From NCBI GenBank assembly GCA_035248725.1, contig DATFHG010000078.1, forward strand, positions 35,607-99,606: 64,000 bases of DNA. The letters run 5' to 3'. Under the pieces are notes generated by a model. It was given only the letters and a program-made list of their open reading frames with translations, was not told the DNA's origin and did no database searches. Source of the stretch: DASPMP01 sp035248725 (GTDB taxonomy: Bacteria > Gemmatimonadota > Gemmatimonadetes > Gemmatimonadales > Gemmatimonadaceae). Positions 54,023 through 62,802 of the stretch are shown piece after piece. Position 1 is the stretch's first letter. Every line of letters begins with the position of its first letter. Position numbers and translations under genes: made by a program.

Positions 54023-55159
54023 TTGGAGTGCCTCGACGCTCGCGGCCGCGAGCGCGCGAACACACAGACGACGGTCGCCGTGGAACACGATCAGCCGCTC
54101 CAGAATTCAGATCGCGGGGTCCGTATTCTCGTCGTGGATGACGAGGACACCATTCGTCTGGTGCTGGCGAAGTACCTGCGGTCGCGTGGATTCGAGGTGG
54201 CCGCCGCGGAATCGGGCGACGCCGCACTGGAGATGCTCGCGTCCGGGCCGTTCGACCTTATCCTGTGCGACGTGCGCATGCCCGGACTCTCGGGGCTCGA
54301 CCTGGTGCCCCGTGCCTTGGACGCACAGCCCGACGTCGGCATCGTGATGCTGTCCGCCGTGAACGACGCGCCGACAGCCACACAGGCGATGGCGCAGGGC
54401 GTGCTCGATTACCTCACCAAGCCCATCGAGCTGCAGACGCTCTACGACGCGGTCATGCGCGCCCTTCACAAGCGTTCCGTTCGCAATGACACGCGACGCA
54501 TCGAGGCGGCCGTACGCGAGGCCGTCGCGTTGCGCACGCGCGATCTCGAGCGCGAGACGGATGAGCTGCGCGAGTTGACGATCGCGACGCTGACCGACGT
54601 CGTCAGCACCATGGAAGGGCGGGATCCCTATCAGCATGGGCGATCCACCCGCATCGGCGACCTTGCTGCGTCGATCGCCGAGTATCTCGAGTTCTCCCTC
54701 GACGTCATCGAGGACGTTCGGGTCGCTGGCCGACTCCACGACATCGGCAACGTGGGCATCCCTGAAGGGCTGCTGACGAAGCCGGGGTCGCTCACCGCCG
54801 GCGAGCTCACGCAGGTGAAGATGCATGTGCGCATCGGGCTCGAGCTGCTGTCGTCGCTGCACCACATCGAGCGCGCGCGCCTGTTCATCGCCGATCACCA
54901 CGAGCGGTGGGACGGCAGCGGCTATCCGTTGGGCAAATGCGGCGACGAGATCTCGATCGGCGGACGCATTCTCGCGGCCGTGGATGCGTTCGACGCGCTG
55001 TCGTCGCGCCGCGCGTATCGGGAGCCGATGACGCCGCTCGAAGCGCTCGACATCCTCGAGTCGGACGCCGGCACGCAGCTGGATCCACGCGTGTACGAGG
55101 CGCTCCGCGCCGTCGTCAAACGGCGGAAGAGCCTCGTGCTCAGAGCAGTGGAGTCGTAG
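54023..55159 (+). CDS. Response regulator with HD-GYP phosphodiesterase domain
   Basis: 378 residues if started at GTG 54023 (GTG 54080 is also possible). A receiver domain spans about 33-150 with DDED acidic pocket, phosphoacceptor Asp83 in CDVRMPG and the conserved lysine in YLTKPI. A coiled-coil linker (about 160-190) is followed by an HD-GYP domain with HDIGNVGIPEGLL and the DHHERWDGSGYP motif. HD-GYP domains hydrolyse cyclic di-GMP. The usual HDIGK lysine is Asn here, so activity should be checked. No histidine kinase is adjacent, so it is an orphan regulator. Confidence 0.88.
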   Translation: MECLDARGRERANTQTTVAVEHDQPLQNSDRGVRILVVDDEDTIRLVLAKYLRSRGFEVAAAESGDAALEMLASGPFDLILCDVRMPGLSGLDLVPRALDAQPDVGIVMLSAVNDAPTATQAMAQGVLDYLTKPIELQTLYDAVMRALHKRSVRNDTRRIEAAVREAVALRTRDLERETDELRELTIATLTDVVSTMEGRDPYQHGRSTRIGDLAASIAEYLEFSLDVIEDVRVAGRLHDIGNVGIPEGLLTKPGSLTAGELTQVKMHVRIGLELLSSLHHIERARLFIADHHERWDGSGYPLGKCGDEISIGGRILAAVDAFDALSSRRAYREPMTPLEALDILESDAGTQLDPRVYEALRAVVKRRKSLVLRAVES

Positions 55160-55248
55160 CGCACCTTTCGTCCGCGACCCGGTCGGCGCATACTTGGCGT
55201 CCCGCGGCCTCGGGCCGCGCAATCCATTTACCGACACGCGGAGAACGG

Positions 55249-56943
55249 ATGCAGGCACGTGCGGCAAGGCCCGTGTACGACGTGTGCATCGTCGGCAGCG
55301 GCGCGGGCGGAGGCATGGCGGCGTATGCACTGACGCGCGCCGGCGCTCGCGTCGTGATGTTGGAGGCGGGACGCGAATGGTTTGCGTCCAAGAACTCGCA
55401 GATGCTGGTTCCCACGTACGCGTCTCCACGACGCGGCGCCTCGACGAGGTTGCGACCGTTCGGCGAATTCGACGCGTGCGACGGTGGGTGGGACATCGAA
55501 GGCGAGCCGTACACCGTCGCGGAGGGATCCGAGTTCCGCTGGTGGCGCGCCCGCATGCTCGGCGGCCGCACGAATCACTGGGGACGCATCTCGCTCCGCT
55601 TTGGTCCCGATGACTTCAAAGGCAAGTCCAAGGATGGCCTCGGCGACGACTGGCCGATCAGCTATGACGATGTGGCCCCGTATTACGATCGTGTCGATCA
55701 GCTGATCGGCGTGTTCGGCAGCCGCGAGGGCCTGCGCAATCATCCGGACAGTCTGTTTCTGCCTCCACCGAAGCCGCGCTGTTACGAGCTGCTCGTAAAG
55801 CAGGCGTCCGACAAACTCGGCGTCACGTGCATTCCATCCCGGCTGTCGATCCTCACCAAGCCGCTGAACGGCCGGCACGCGTGCCACTACTGTGGCCAGT
55901 GCAACCGCGGTTGTACGGTGAAGGCGAACTTCTCCAGCCCGGACGTCCTCATCGCCCCCGCGCTCGCGACCGGCAACCTGACGCTCATCACGAACGCGAT
56001 GGCGCGTGAGGTGACGACGGGCAGCGACGGTCTCGCGACGGGCGTCTCGTACATCGACAAGAACACCGGCCTCGACGAGCACGTGCGGGCGAAGATCGTC
56101 GTGCTTTCGGCAAGCGCGTGCGAATCCGCACGCATCCTGCTGAACTCGAAGTCGTCGAGATTCCCGGACGGGCTCGCGAACTCCAGCGGCACCGTCGGGA
56201 AGTATCTCACGGATACCACCGGCACCGACCTCGCCGGCTTCATCCCGATGATGGCCGATCACGTCCCGCACAATGAAGACGGCGTCGGCGGTATGCATGT
56301 CTACATGCCGTGGTGGCTCGACAACAGCAAGCTCGACTTCCCGCGCGGCTACCACATCGAGGTGTGGGGTGGACTGTACCAGCCGGGCGCCGGCTTCATG
56401 GGCGGCATCCAGCGATACCCCGGCGGTGGTGGGTACGGCACGCAACTGAAAAACGACTATCGCAAGTATTACGGCGCGACGATCGGATTTTCGGGCCGCG
56501 GTGAGCAGATCCCGAATGCGGATTGCTATTGCGAGATCGATCCCAACGTGGTGGACAAGTACGGCATCCCCGTGCTGCGCTTCCACTGGAAGTGGACCGA
56601 TCACGAATACAATCAGGTGAAGCACATGCACGAGACGTTTCGTGCCCTGCTCACGCAGATGGGCGGGGAAATCTTCACGCCCATGCCCACGAAGGAGCAG
56701 AACTACAACATCTCCCTCGGCGGCCAGATCATCCATGAGCTCGGGTGTACGCCCATGGGCGACGACGCGGGCAAGTGGGTGCTGAACCGCAACTGCCAGG
56801 CACACGACTGCAAGAACCTCTTCGTGGCCGACGGCGGTCCCTTCGTGTCGCAAGCGGACAAGAACCCGACGTGGACGATTCTCGCGCTGTCGTGGCGTAC
56901 GGCGGACTACATCGCCGAGCAGCGCAAGGCGGGGGCACTATGA
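55249..56943 (+). CDS. GMC-family sugar dehydrogenase, FAD and probable Fe-S subunit
   Basis: A 564-residue flavoprotein. The FAD Rossmann motif is IVGSGAGGGMAAYAL at 14-28. Cysteines 212, 215, 218 and 222 (CHYCGQCNRGC) have the C-x5-C-x3-C spacing of the cluster-binding loop in FAD glucose dehydrogenase alpha subunits, so an Fe-S cluster is likely. The GMC C-terminus has IIHELG and DKNPTWTIL, giving the active-site His and Asn. The next gene encodes the small subunit-3 partner, overlapping by ATGA. It probably oxidises a sugar or glycoside at C3 or C1 and passes electrons to the respiratory chain. Confidence 0.9.
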   Translation: MQARAARPVYDVCIVGSGAGGGMAAYALTRAGARVVMLEAGREWFASKNSQMLVPTYASPRRGASTRLRPFGEFDACDGGWDIEGEPYTVAEGSEFRWWRARMLGGRTNHWGRISLRFGPDDFKGKSKDGLGDDWPISYDDVAPYYDRVDQLIGVFGSREGLRNHPDSLFLPPPKPRCYELLVKQASDKLGVTCIPSRLSILTKPLNGRHACHYCGQCNRGCTVKANFSSPDVLIAPALATGNLTLITNAMAREVTTGSDGLATGVSYIDKNTGLDEHVRAKIVVLSASACESARILLNSKSSRFPDGLANSSGTVGKYLTDTTGTDLAGFIPMMADHVPHNEDGVGGMHVYMPWWLDNSKLDFPRGYHIEVWGGLYQPGAGFMGGIQRYPGGGGYGTQLKNDYRKYYGATIGFSGRGEQIPNADCYCEIDPNVVDKYGIPVLRFHWKWTDHEYNQVKHMHETFRALLTQMGGEIFTPMPTKEQNYNISLGGQIIHELGCTPMGDDAGKWVLNRNCQAHDCKNLFVADGGPFVSQADKNPTWTILALSWRTADYIAEQRKAGAL

Positions 56944-57578
56944 GTGACGTGACTCGCAGAGACGCGCTGAAGGCATTCGCGGTCGTCGGCATGGCAAACA
57001 TGCTCGGTGTCGAGACGCCGCACATGGAGCGCACGCTGCGCAACATGGAATTGCTGGACGAGCAGCAAGGCGCGCCGTACGCACCGAAATTCTTCACGCG
57101 CCACGAGTGGCGCACCGTGCGAATGCTTTCCGACTACGTCATCCCGCGCGACGACCGGTCGGGAAGCGCAACCGACGCGAAGGTGCCCGAGTTCATGGAT
57201 TTCCTGCTCTCCGACAAGGATGCCAGCGAGTGGAGCAAGACATCCATGCGTGGCGGTCTCGCGTGGATCGACAATCAGGCGCGGCACCGCTTTCAGAAGG
57301 ACTTCGTCGAGGCCACGGATACACAGCGTCGCGAGATTCTCGACGACATCGCCTGGCCAAAGAAGGCGAAGCCGGAGTTCAGCCACGGCGTCAACTTCTT
57401 CAACCGCTTCCGTGACCTGACGGCGTCCGGATTTTTCTCGAGCGCCATGGGATGGCGGGACGTCCAGTACATCGGTAACACGTTCAACCCGAACTGGAAT
57501 GGATGCCCGCCGGCCGCGCTGCAGAAGCTCGGCGTCAGCTACGACGTCATGAACACGCGCACGAATCCCACCAAGTGA
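56940..57578 (+). CDS. Gluconate 2-dehydrogenase subunit 3-family protein, TAT signal
   Basis: A 212-residue small subunit of the membrane-associated sugar dehydrogenase. The N-terminus has a twin-arginine-like motif (TRRDALKAFAVVGMANMLG), which would export the folded flavoprotein complex as a hitch-hiker. The conserved FFTRHEWRTVRMLSDYVIPRD segment identifies the Gluconate_2-dh3 family. No cytochrome c subunit is next to it, which is notable because related dehydrogenases are often three-subunit. The start lies in the GMC stop, and its own stop holds the GTG of the next gene. Confidence 0.88.
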   Translation: MSDVTRRDALKAFAVVGMANMLGVETPHMERTLRNMELLDEQQGAPYAPKFFTRHEWRTVRMLSDYVIPRDDRSGSATDAKVPEFMDFLLSDKDASEWSKTSMRGGLAWIDNQARHRFQKDFVEATDTQRREILDDIAWPKKAKPEFSHGVNFFNRFRDLTASGFFSSAMGWRDVQYIGNTFNPNWNGCPPAALQKLGVSYDVMNTRTNPTK

Positions 57579-58819
57579 ACGATAGACTCAGGATCGGTTT
57601 TGTCGGAAGCGGCTTCAACGCGCGCTTCCATATGTTGGGGATGAAGGGCGTTCGGGACGTCGACGTCCTCGGCGTCTGGAGCCCGAACGCGAAGAACGCG
57701 GAGAGCGCAGCGCAGTACGCGCGGCAGCTCGACGTCGGTGAGACGAAGCCGTACAAGACCATCACGGACCTGGTGAAGGCAGCAGCCGTCGACGCGGTCT
57801 GGCTCACCGGTCCCAACCACGCGCGCGTCGAGAACGTCGAGGAGATCGTCGCTGCCAACGAGAAGCGGAGAACGCCGCTCAAGGGCATCGCATGCGAGAA
57901 GCCGCTCGCCCGGAATGTCGCGGAAGCCAAACACATCCTGCGTCTCGTCAAGAAAGCCAAGATCCCGCACGGCTATCTCGAGGATCAGTGCTTCGGTCCG
58001 CACGTCGAGGCGGGCCGGTCGCTCATCTGGGCTCGTGGCGCCGCGACCACGGGACGACCCTATCTCGCGCGCGCCGCGGAGGAGCACAGCGGGCCGCACA
58101 CGCCCTGGTTCTGGAAGGGCGAGCTTCAGGGTGGCGGCGTGCTGAACGACATGATGTGCCACTCGGTGCTCGTCGTCCGGCACCTGCTCACCAAGCCGGG
58201 CGAATCGTACAATACGGTCGCTCCGAAACGCGTCACCGGTCACATCGCGAGCCTCAAGTGGTCGCGTCCGGAGTACGCGAAGCGCCTGAAGGACACGATG
58301 GGATCCGACGTGGACTACACGACGAGGCCGTCGGAGGATTTCGCCAGCGTCACCATCGAGTTCGAAACACGGGATGGGATCGCGATCGGCGAAGCATCCA
58401 CGTCATGGAGCTTCGTCGGCGCCGGCCTGCGCCTCTCCGCGGAGTTGCTCGGTCCGGAGTACTCGATGCAATGGAATTCTCTCGACTCCGGTCTGCGCTG
58501 CTTCTTCAGCCGGGAGGTACGCGGCAAAATCGGTGAAGACCTCGTCGAGAAGCAGAACGCCGAGATCGGCATGATGCCGGTTGTCCCCAACGAGGCGGCG
58601 ACGTACGGCTACGAAGCGGAGGATCGCCACTTCGCGCGCGTCTTCCTCGGCAAGGAAAAGCCGCTGCTCACGTGGGAGCACGGCGTCGAGGTGGTGAAGA
58701 TGCTCATGACCGCGTACAAGAGCGCCGAAGAGGGACGCACGCTCGACTTCCCGCCGGACGATATCGACGACTTCAAGCCTGCCGTCGCACGCGGCGCATG
58801 GAGCCCACGCACGGGATGA
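57575..58819 (+). CDS. Gfo/Idh/MocA-family oxidoreductase
   Basis: A 414-residue cytosolic NAD(P)-dependent oxidoreductase, without signal sequence. The N-terminal Rossmann fold begins RIGFVGSGFNARFH. The EKP motif is present in CEKPLARNVAEA (about 108-119), and the substrate-binding domain has GGGVLNDMMCHSV in the region that holds the catalytic residues. The GTG start overlaps the subunit-3 stop (GTGA), so this is one operon with the GMC dehydrogenase. The pairing suggests reduction or rearrangement of keto-sugars produced by that enzyme. Confidence 0.85.
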   Translation: MNDRLRIGFVGSGFNARFHMLGMKGVRDVDVLGVWSPNAKNAESAAQYARQLDVGETKPYKTITDLVKAAAVDAVWLTGPNHARVENVEEIVAANEKRRTPLKGIACEKPLARNVAEAKHILRLVKKAKIPHGYLEDQCFGPHVEAGRSLIWARGAATTGRPYLARAAEEHSGPHTPWFWKGELQGGGVLNDMMCHSVLVVRHLLTKPGESYNTVAPKRVTGHIASLKWSRPEYAKRLKDTMGSDVDYTTRPSEDFASVTIEFETRDGIAIGEASTSWSFVGAGLRLSAELLGPEYSMQWNSLDSGLRCFFSREVRGKIGEDLVEKQNAEIGMMPVVPNEAATYGYEAEDRHFARVFLGKEKPLLTWEHGVEVVKMLMTAYKSAEEGRTLDFPPDDIDDFKPAVARGAWSPRTG

Positions 58820-59193
58820 TGATCAGCGAATTCAAAGCCTTCCTGGTCAGGCAGAACGTGCTCGCGCTCGCGTTGGCCGTCATCGTCGGGACCGCACTCA
58901 ATGGCCTCGTGAAGGCACTCGTCGACGGCTTCATCATGCCGGTCGTCAGCGTCATCACGCCGTCGGGCGACTGGGAGAAGGCGACGTGGACCCTGGGAAA
59001 GCTGCACTTCGGCATCGGCATGGTCCTCGCCGCCCTTCTCAACTTCCTCATCATCTGCTTCGTCGCTTGGCGGATCAGCAAGGTCTTCATCAAGGAAACG
59101 CCCAGCGCGTCGACGAAGGCATGCCCGGAGTGCAAGATGTCCATCGACGCGTCGGCGCGTCGGTGTCCCCACTGCACCAGCCAGCTGGCTTAG
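58816..59193 (+). CDS. mscL: Large-conductance mechanosensitive channel with C-terminal zinc ribbon
   Basis: About 125 residues. The MscL pattern is FKAFLVRQNVLALALAVIVGTALNGLVKALVDGFIMPVV (N-terminal amphipathic helix and TM1) and a second helix about 65-90 (FGIGMVLAALLNFLIICFVAW). The usual C-terminal helical bundle is replaced or followed by a zinc ribbon, CPEC...CPHC (CxxC at about 104-107 and 117-120). ATG 58816 overlaps the upstream stop; an in-frame ATG at 58798 is also possible. The channel releases solutes on osmotic downshock. It is convergent with the second Gfo/Idh/MocA gene. Confidence 0.88.
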   Translation: MMISEFKAFLVRQNVLALALAVIVGTALNGLVKALVDGFIMPVVSVITPSGDWEKATWTLGKLHFGIGMVLAALLNFLIICFVAWRISKVFIKETPSASTKACPECKMSIDASARRCPHCTSQLA

Positions 59194-59197
59194 AGCC

Positions 59198-60772
59198 TCA
59201 GAGCTCCCAGCCCGTTCGATAATCTCTGGTCAGGAGTTTGGTCGCGTCCGGCGCGTTCGTGAACTGCATGTTCTCCGCGTCGTAGTACAGCTTCCGGCCC
59301 TCGCCGGCGCGCAAGGCCACAATCCCGAGGAGCATCGTTTCGTTCAGCGATGCTCCGTACTCGAACGGCGTCGATGCGGTGGTTTCTCCCTTGCACGCAC
59401 GCACCCAGTTCATCTCGTGACGATCGGTGATTCGCTCGAGCGTGCGCGGCACTGCGGCAGCGGCTTCCGCCACGGAAACCGGGAAGAGGCGGGGGTTGTC
59501 GCCATACGTCTCGTGAACGATCAGGCCCTTGTCGCCGACGAGGATGCCGCCGCCCTCCGAGACCAGCGTCACCTCGTCCGGGAGCATCTCCGGGCGCGGC
59601 GGGTACAGTCCGCCGTCGTACCAGAACAGCTTCACCGGTCCGCGTTTGCCGTTTCCCGGAAAGTTGTAGTGGACGGTGGTCGCCATGGGATAGGACACCT
59701 GTCTCGAGCCGGGACGCGTGTCCGGCGGCGATCCGGGTGGAGGCGGCACCGGCTCCGTTCCCCAGAGCGACGACGTGCCTTCGATGCTCGTCGGCTGGGT
59801 GAGCTCGAGCGCCCAGTATGCCTGGTCGATGAGGTGCGCGCCCATGTCGCCGAGTGCGCCGACGCCGAAATCCACCCAGCCACGCCACGTGAAGGGATGG
59901 TAGACCGGGTGATACGGGATGTCTTCCGCGACGGGTCCGAGATAGAGATCCCAGCGCAGGCCGGCGGGAGGAGTAGTGTCAGCAGCCGCCATCGCTGTCG
60001 CGAGCGCGCGACGCATCTCGCCGACCGTCCCGCGCGTCATGACCGCCGCGCTCGTTGGGACGCCCGCTGCCTGCGGCGACGTACCCGCCTGCAAGGACGC
60101 TGGCAGCGCAGGACGCGGTAAGCCCTGTGCCCAGAAGCGCGCGGGTCTGTCCGTGAAGATGTGTACTTCTTTCACGTCGCCGATGACACCGGCACGCACC
60201 CATTCGACGATCCGCCGGGTGCCTTCGCGCGAATGCCCCTGGTTGCCCATCTGCGTGACAACCTTGTTCTCCTTCGCGAGCCGCTTGAGAAGTCGCGACT
60301 CATAGACGGACCACGTCAGGGGTTTCTGTACATAGACGTGTTTCTTCGCGCGCATCGCTGCGGCGGCGACGGTTGCATGCATGTGATCGGGCGTCGCGAC
60401 GATCACCGCGTCCAGATCGCGCTGCTTGGCGAGCATCTCGCGGAAGTCCACGTACTTCGTCGCCTTCGCGAACTTGTCGCGCAGCATCTGCCGTCCCGGA
60501 CTCGGCGGGCGTGTGTTGCTGCCGTCGCCCATCACCTGGCGCTGCATGTATGCCGGATCCACGTCGCAGAAGGCGACGAGGTTCTCGCTGCTCACGGCTT
60601 CGGCATTCGAGCTTCCCATACCGCCGCAACCCACGACCGCGATGTTGAGCAACGAGCTTGGCGCGGTGTAGCCCGGACCGCCCAGCACGTGGCGCGGAAC
60701 GATCGTGAACGTGGAGAGTGCGACGCCCGCCTTCGCGACGTCGCCGATGAATTCGCGACGCGACTTCTTCAT
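59198..60772 (-). CDS. TAT-exported Gfo/Idh/MocA-family oxidoreductase
   Basis: A 524-residue protein with a twin-arginine signal (KKSRREFIGDVAKAGVALSTF). The Rossmann motif NIAVVGCGGMGSSNAEAV follows at about 43-60, and the EKP-equivalent is VQKPLTWSVYESRLL. The segment DMGAHLIDQAYWAL corresponds to the catalytic His region. The C-terminal part is longer than in the cytosolic relative. Exported members with bound NAD(P) are common beside DUF1080 genes. It is the last gene of a three-gene operon (DUF1080, MFS, this) with ATGA overlaps. Confidence 0.88.
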   Translation of the reverse strand: MKKSRREFIGDVAKAGVALSTFTIVPRHVLGGPGYTAPSSLLNIAVVGCGGMGSSNAEAVSSENLVAFCDVDPAYMQRQVMGDGSNTRPPSPGRQMLRDKFAKATKYVDFREMLAKQRDLDAVIVATPDHMHATVAAAAMRAKKHVYVQKPLTWSVYESRLLKRLAKENKVVTQMGNQGHSREGTRRIVEWVRAGVIGDVKEVHIFTDRPARFWAQGLPRPALPASLQAGTSPQAAGVPTSAAVMTRGTVGEMRRALATAMAAADTTPPAGLRWDLYLGPVAEDIPYHPVYHPFTWRGWVDFGVGALGDMGAHLIDQAYWALELTQPTSIEGTSSLWGTEPVPPPPGSPPDTRPGSRQVSYPMATTVHYNFPGNGKRGPVKLFWYDGGLYPPRPEMLPDEVTLVSEGGGILVGDKGLIVHETYGDNPRLFPVSVAEAAAAVPRTLERITDRHEMNWVRACKGETTASTPFEYGASLNETMLLGIVALRAGEGRKLYYDAENMQFTNAPDATKLLTRDYRTGWEL

Positions 60773-62019
60773 GCGCCCACCGCCGGCGCCTGCACGGGCG
60801 CGCTCGCCGATCGAGCCGCTTCCCGTTCCTTGAACGCGATCGCGAAGAAGATCAGCACGGCCGCGGCGAACCCCGACGGCAGCCACCAGAACCGGGCCCA
60901 CTGGTCCAGCGTCAGCGCCTGAGCGCTGCCCAGGAATCGTCCGTACACGCGCCCCGCGATCTGCGCGCCGATCAGCATGCCGACCCCGTACGTCACGAGC
61001 ACGAAGAATCCCTGTGCCTGTGATCGTACCGCCGGTGTGGCCCGTTTGTCGACGTAGATCTGACCCGTCACGAAGAAGAAGTCATAACACACGCCGTGGA
61101 GCGCGATGCCGATGACGATCATCCAGAACACCGCACTCGGGGCGGCGAGCGCGAACAAGGCATAACGCAGCACCCACGCGAGCATCCCCATCATCAACAT
61201 CTTCTTGACGCCGAGGCGCGCGAACATCAGCGGCATGAGGAGCATGAAGCCCGTCTCGGACATCTGACCGATGGTCTGCGTGGCCGCGATGTTCTTCACG
61301 CCCGCGACGCCGAGGTAGATCTGCGTGAAGTTGTAGTACGCGGCGAGCGGAATGCAGAGCAGCAGCGACGCGGCCACGAAGACGTAGAAGCTCGAGCTGC
61401 CCAGCGTCTTGAACGCGTCGATGCCGACGATGGAGCGAATCGACACCTGCTGGCCCCGCGCCGGCGGCGGGGTGTGCGGCAGCGTGAAGCTGTAGATGCC
61501 AAGCAGCGCGCTCGCGATTGCCGTCGCGTACAGCGGCGCCGCTGTCTCTTCGGCAGCCGACCCGATGATGGGACTCAGCACGAAGCTGATGAACAGACCA
61601 GCGACGATCCATCCGATCGTGCCGAAGACGCGGATCATCGGGAACTGCTTTTCCTGATCCTGGATGTGGTGAAATGCCAGGGAGCTCGAAAGGCCCAGCG
61701 TGGGCATGTAGCAGATGTTGTACAGCAGGAGCAGCAGGATGAACGTCGACGGCGAGCCCGTCGTGCCCGGCACGAGGAACATGATGATCGCGCCAAGGAT
61801 GTGCAGCGCGCCGAGAACCTTTTCCGTCGCGAAGTACCGGTCCGCGATCAGGCCGAGGAAGAACGGAGCCACGATGGCCGCGATCGGGTTCACGGTAAAC
61901 GGCCAATAGGTCTGATCGGCCATGCCGTGCTTCGTCATGTAGACGGCGACAGTGGTGTACCAGGCGCCCCAGATGAAAAACTCCAAGAACATCATGACGG
62001 ACAAGCGCGTACGGATCAT
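60769..62019 (-). CDS. MFS nucleoside/sugar:H+ symporter-like transporter
   Basis: A 416-residue protein with about twelve membrane helices, starting MIRTRLSVMMFLEFFIWGAWYTT, which is the N-terminus of the NupG/XapB-like (nucleoside:H+ symporter) branch of MFS. AFHHIQDQEKQFPMIRVFGTIGWIV and the helix-8 region with TGFMLLMPLMFARLGVKKML agree with that. Relatives next to DUF1080 and Gfo/Idh/MocA genes are thought to import sugars or keto-sugars. The start overlaps the DUF1080 stop, and its stop overlaps the oxidoreductase start. A longer upstream frame is antisense-type sequence and is rejected. Confidence 0.85.
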   Translation of the reverse strand: MIRTRLSVMMFLEFFIWGAWYTTVAVYMTKHGMADQTYWPFTVNPIAAIVAPFFLGLIADRYFATEKVLGALHILGAIIMFLVPGTTGSPSTFILLLLLYNICYMPTLGLSSSLAFHHIQDQEKQFPMIRVFGTIGWIVAGLFISFVLSPIIGSAAEETAAPLYATAIASALLGIYSFTLPHTPPPARGQQVSIRSIVGIDAFKTLGSSSFYVFVAASLLLCIPLAAYYNFTQIYLGVAGVKNIAATQTIGQMSETGFMLLMPLMFARLGVKKMLMMGMLAWVLRYALFALAAPSAVFWMIVIGIALHGVCYDFFFVTGQIYVDKRATPAVRSQAQGFFVLVTYGVGMLIGAQIAGRVYGRFLGSAQALTLDQWARFWWLPSGFAAAVLIFFAIAFKEREAARSASAPVQAPAVGA

Positions 62020-62690
62020 CGCGAGAGCTCCCGGATGCGAATGTTGCGCAGCGTCAGGACGCCGTCGTGGTCGCCCTGGATTCCGATGTAGCCTTTCTTG
62101 GCCCGACCGTAATTGGGGTACGACGCAAACTTGCTCGCCTTCACCTTCGCTTCCCAGTCCGGACTCCACAGCTCGTAGTCCACGACCTTCTTGCCGTTGA
62201 GCCAATGCTCGACGTGACCGCCGCGCACGATGAGCCGCGAGGAATTCCACTCATCCGCCGGCTTCACGATACCGGCCGGCGGCGGATACAAGGCGTAGGC
62301 AGCACCCGCGGAGGTGAGGCGGTCGCGGCCGTCGGCGTGATGGGCGTCATCCAGCAGCTGGTATTCGGGCGCGCTCCAATAGATGTGGTCGTATTCCTCG
62401 GTCCCGCGGTAGAACACACCGGCGTTTCCGCCGCGCGTCAGCTTCCAGTCGAACGTCAGCTCGAAATCACCGAACTGATCGCGGGTGATGATGTCTCCGG
62501 TGCCCTTGGACTTGGTGAGCACGCCATTGGATGCCGTCCAGCCATCCGGGACGGTCTCACTGTGGTAGCCCCTCCAGGCAGACAGGTCGGCTCCGGTCAC
62601 GAGCGATCGCCATGGGCCGGGAGCCTCGAAAGCGGCGAACAGAGCCACTGCGAGGCCGGGAAAGGTGAGGGCCCGCACGAACCGATTCAT
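62016..62690 (-). CDS. DUF1080 (3-keto-disaccharide hydrolase-type) exported protein
   Basis: A 224-residue protein with a signal peptide (about 1-22). The concanavalin-like DUF1080 fold is shown by SLVTGADLSAWRG, DGWTASNGVLTKSKGTGDI, FGDFELTFDWKL, GNAGVFYRG, PEYQLLDDAHH and the final GYIGIQGDHDGVLTLRNIRIREL. Members of this family have been linked to cleavage of 3-keto-glycosides in the periplasm. It is the first gene of the operon with the MFS carrier and TAT-exported oxidoreductase. This suggests oxidation to a 3-keto sugar, cleavage and uptake. The ATG at 62690 follows an AGG-type ribosome-binding site. Confidence 0.88.
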   Translation of the reverse strand: MNRFVRALTFPGLAVALFAAFEAPGPWRSLVTGADLSAWRGYHSETVPDGWTASNGVLTKSKGTGDIITRDQFGDFELTFDWKLTRGGNAGVFYRGTEEYDHIYWSAPEYQLLDDAHHADGRDRLTSAGAAYALYPPPAGIVKPADEWNSSRLIVRGGHVEHWLNGKKVVDYELWSPDWEAKVKASKFASYPNYGRAKKGYIGIQGDHDGVLTLRNIRIRELSR

Positions 62691-62790
62691 TGAAACCTCC
62701 AGCGCCAGGGGTGCGCCACGCATCGCGGCTGTGAATAACACATCATCGGACGGGGCACAATCGGCGGCAACGCCGACCCCGGAAGGATCG

Positions 62791-62802
62791 TATACTATAG
62801 AC
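62791..62802 (+). promoter_or_regulatory. -10 element of the TolC-family gene, probably leaderless
   Basis: TATACT at 62791-62796, a strong -10 match, is followed by only six bases before the ATG at 62803. Transcription would start at or next to the A of the start codon, and there is no ribosome-binding site, so the message is probably leaderless. No clear -35 is visible. Confidence 0.6.
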
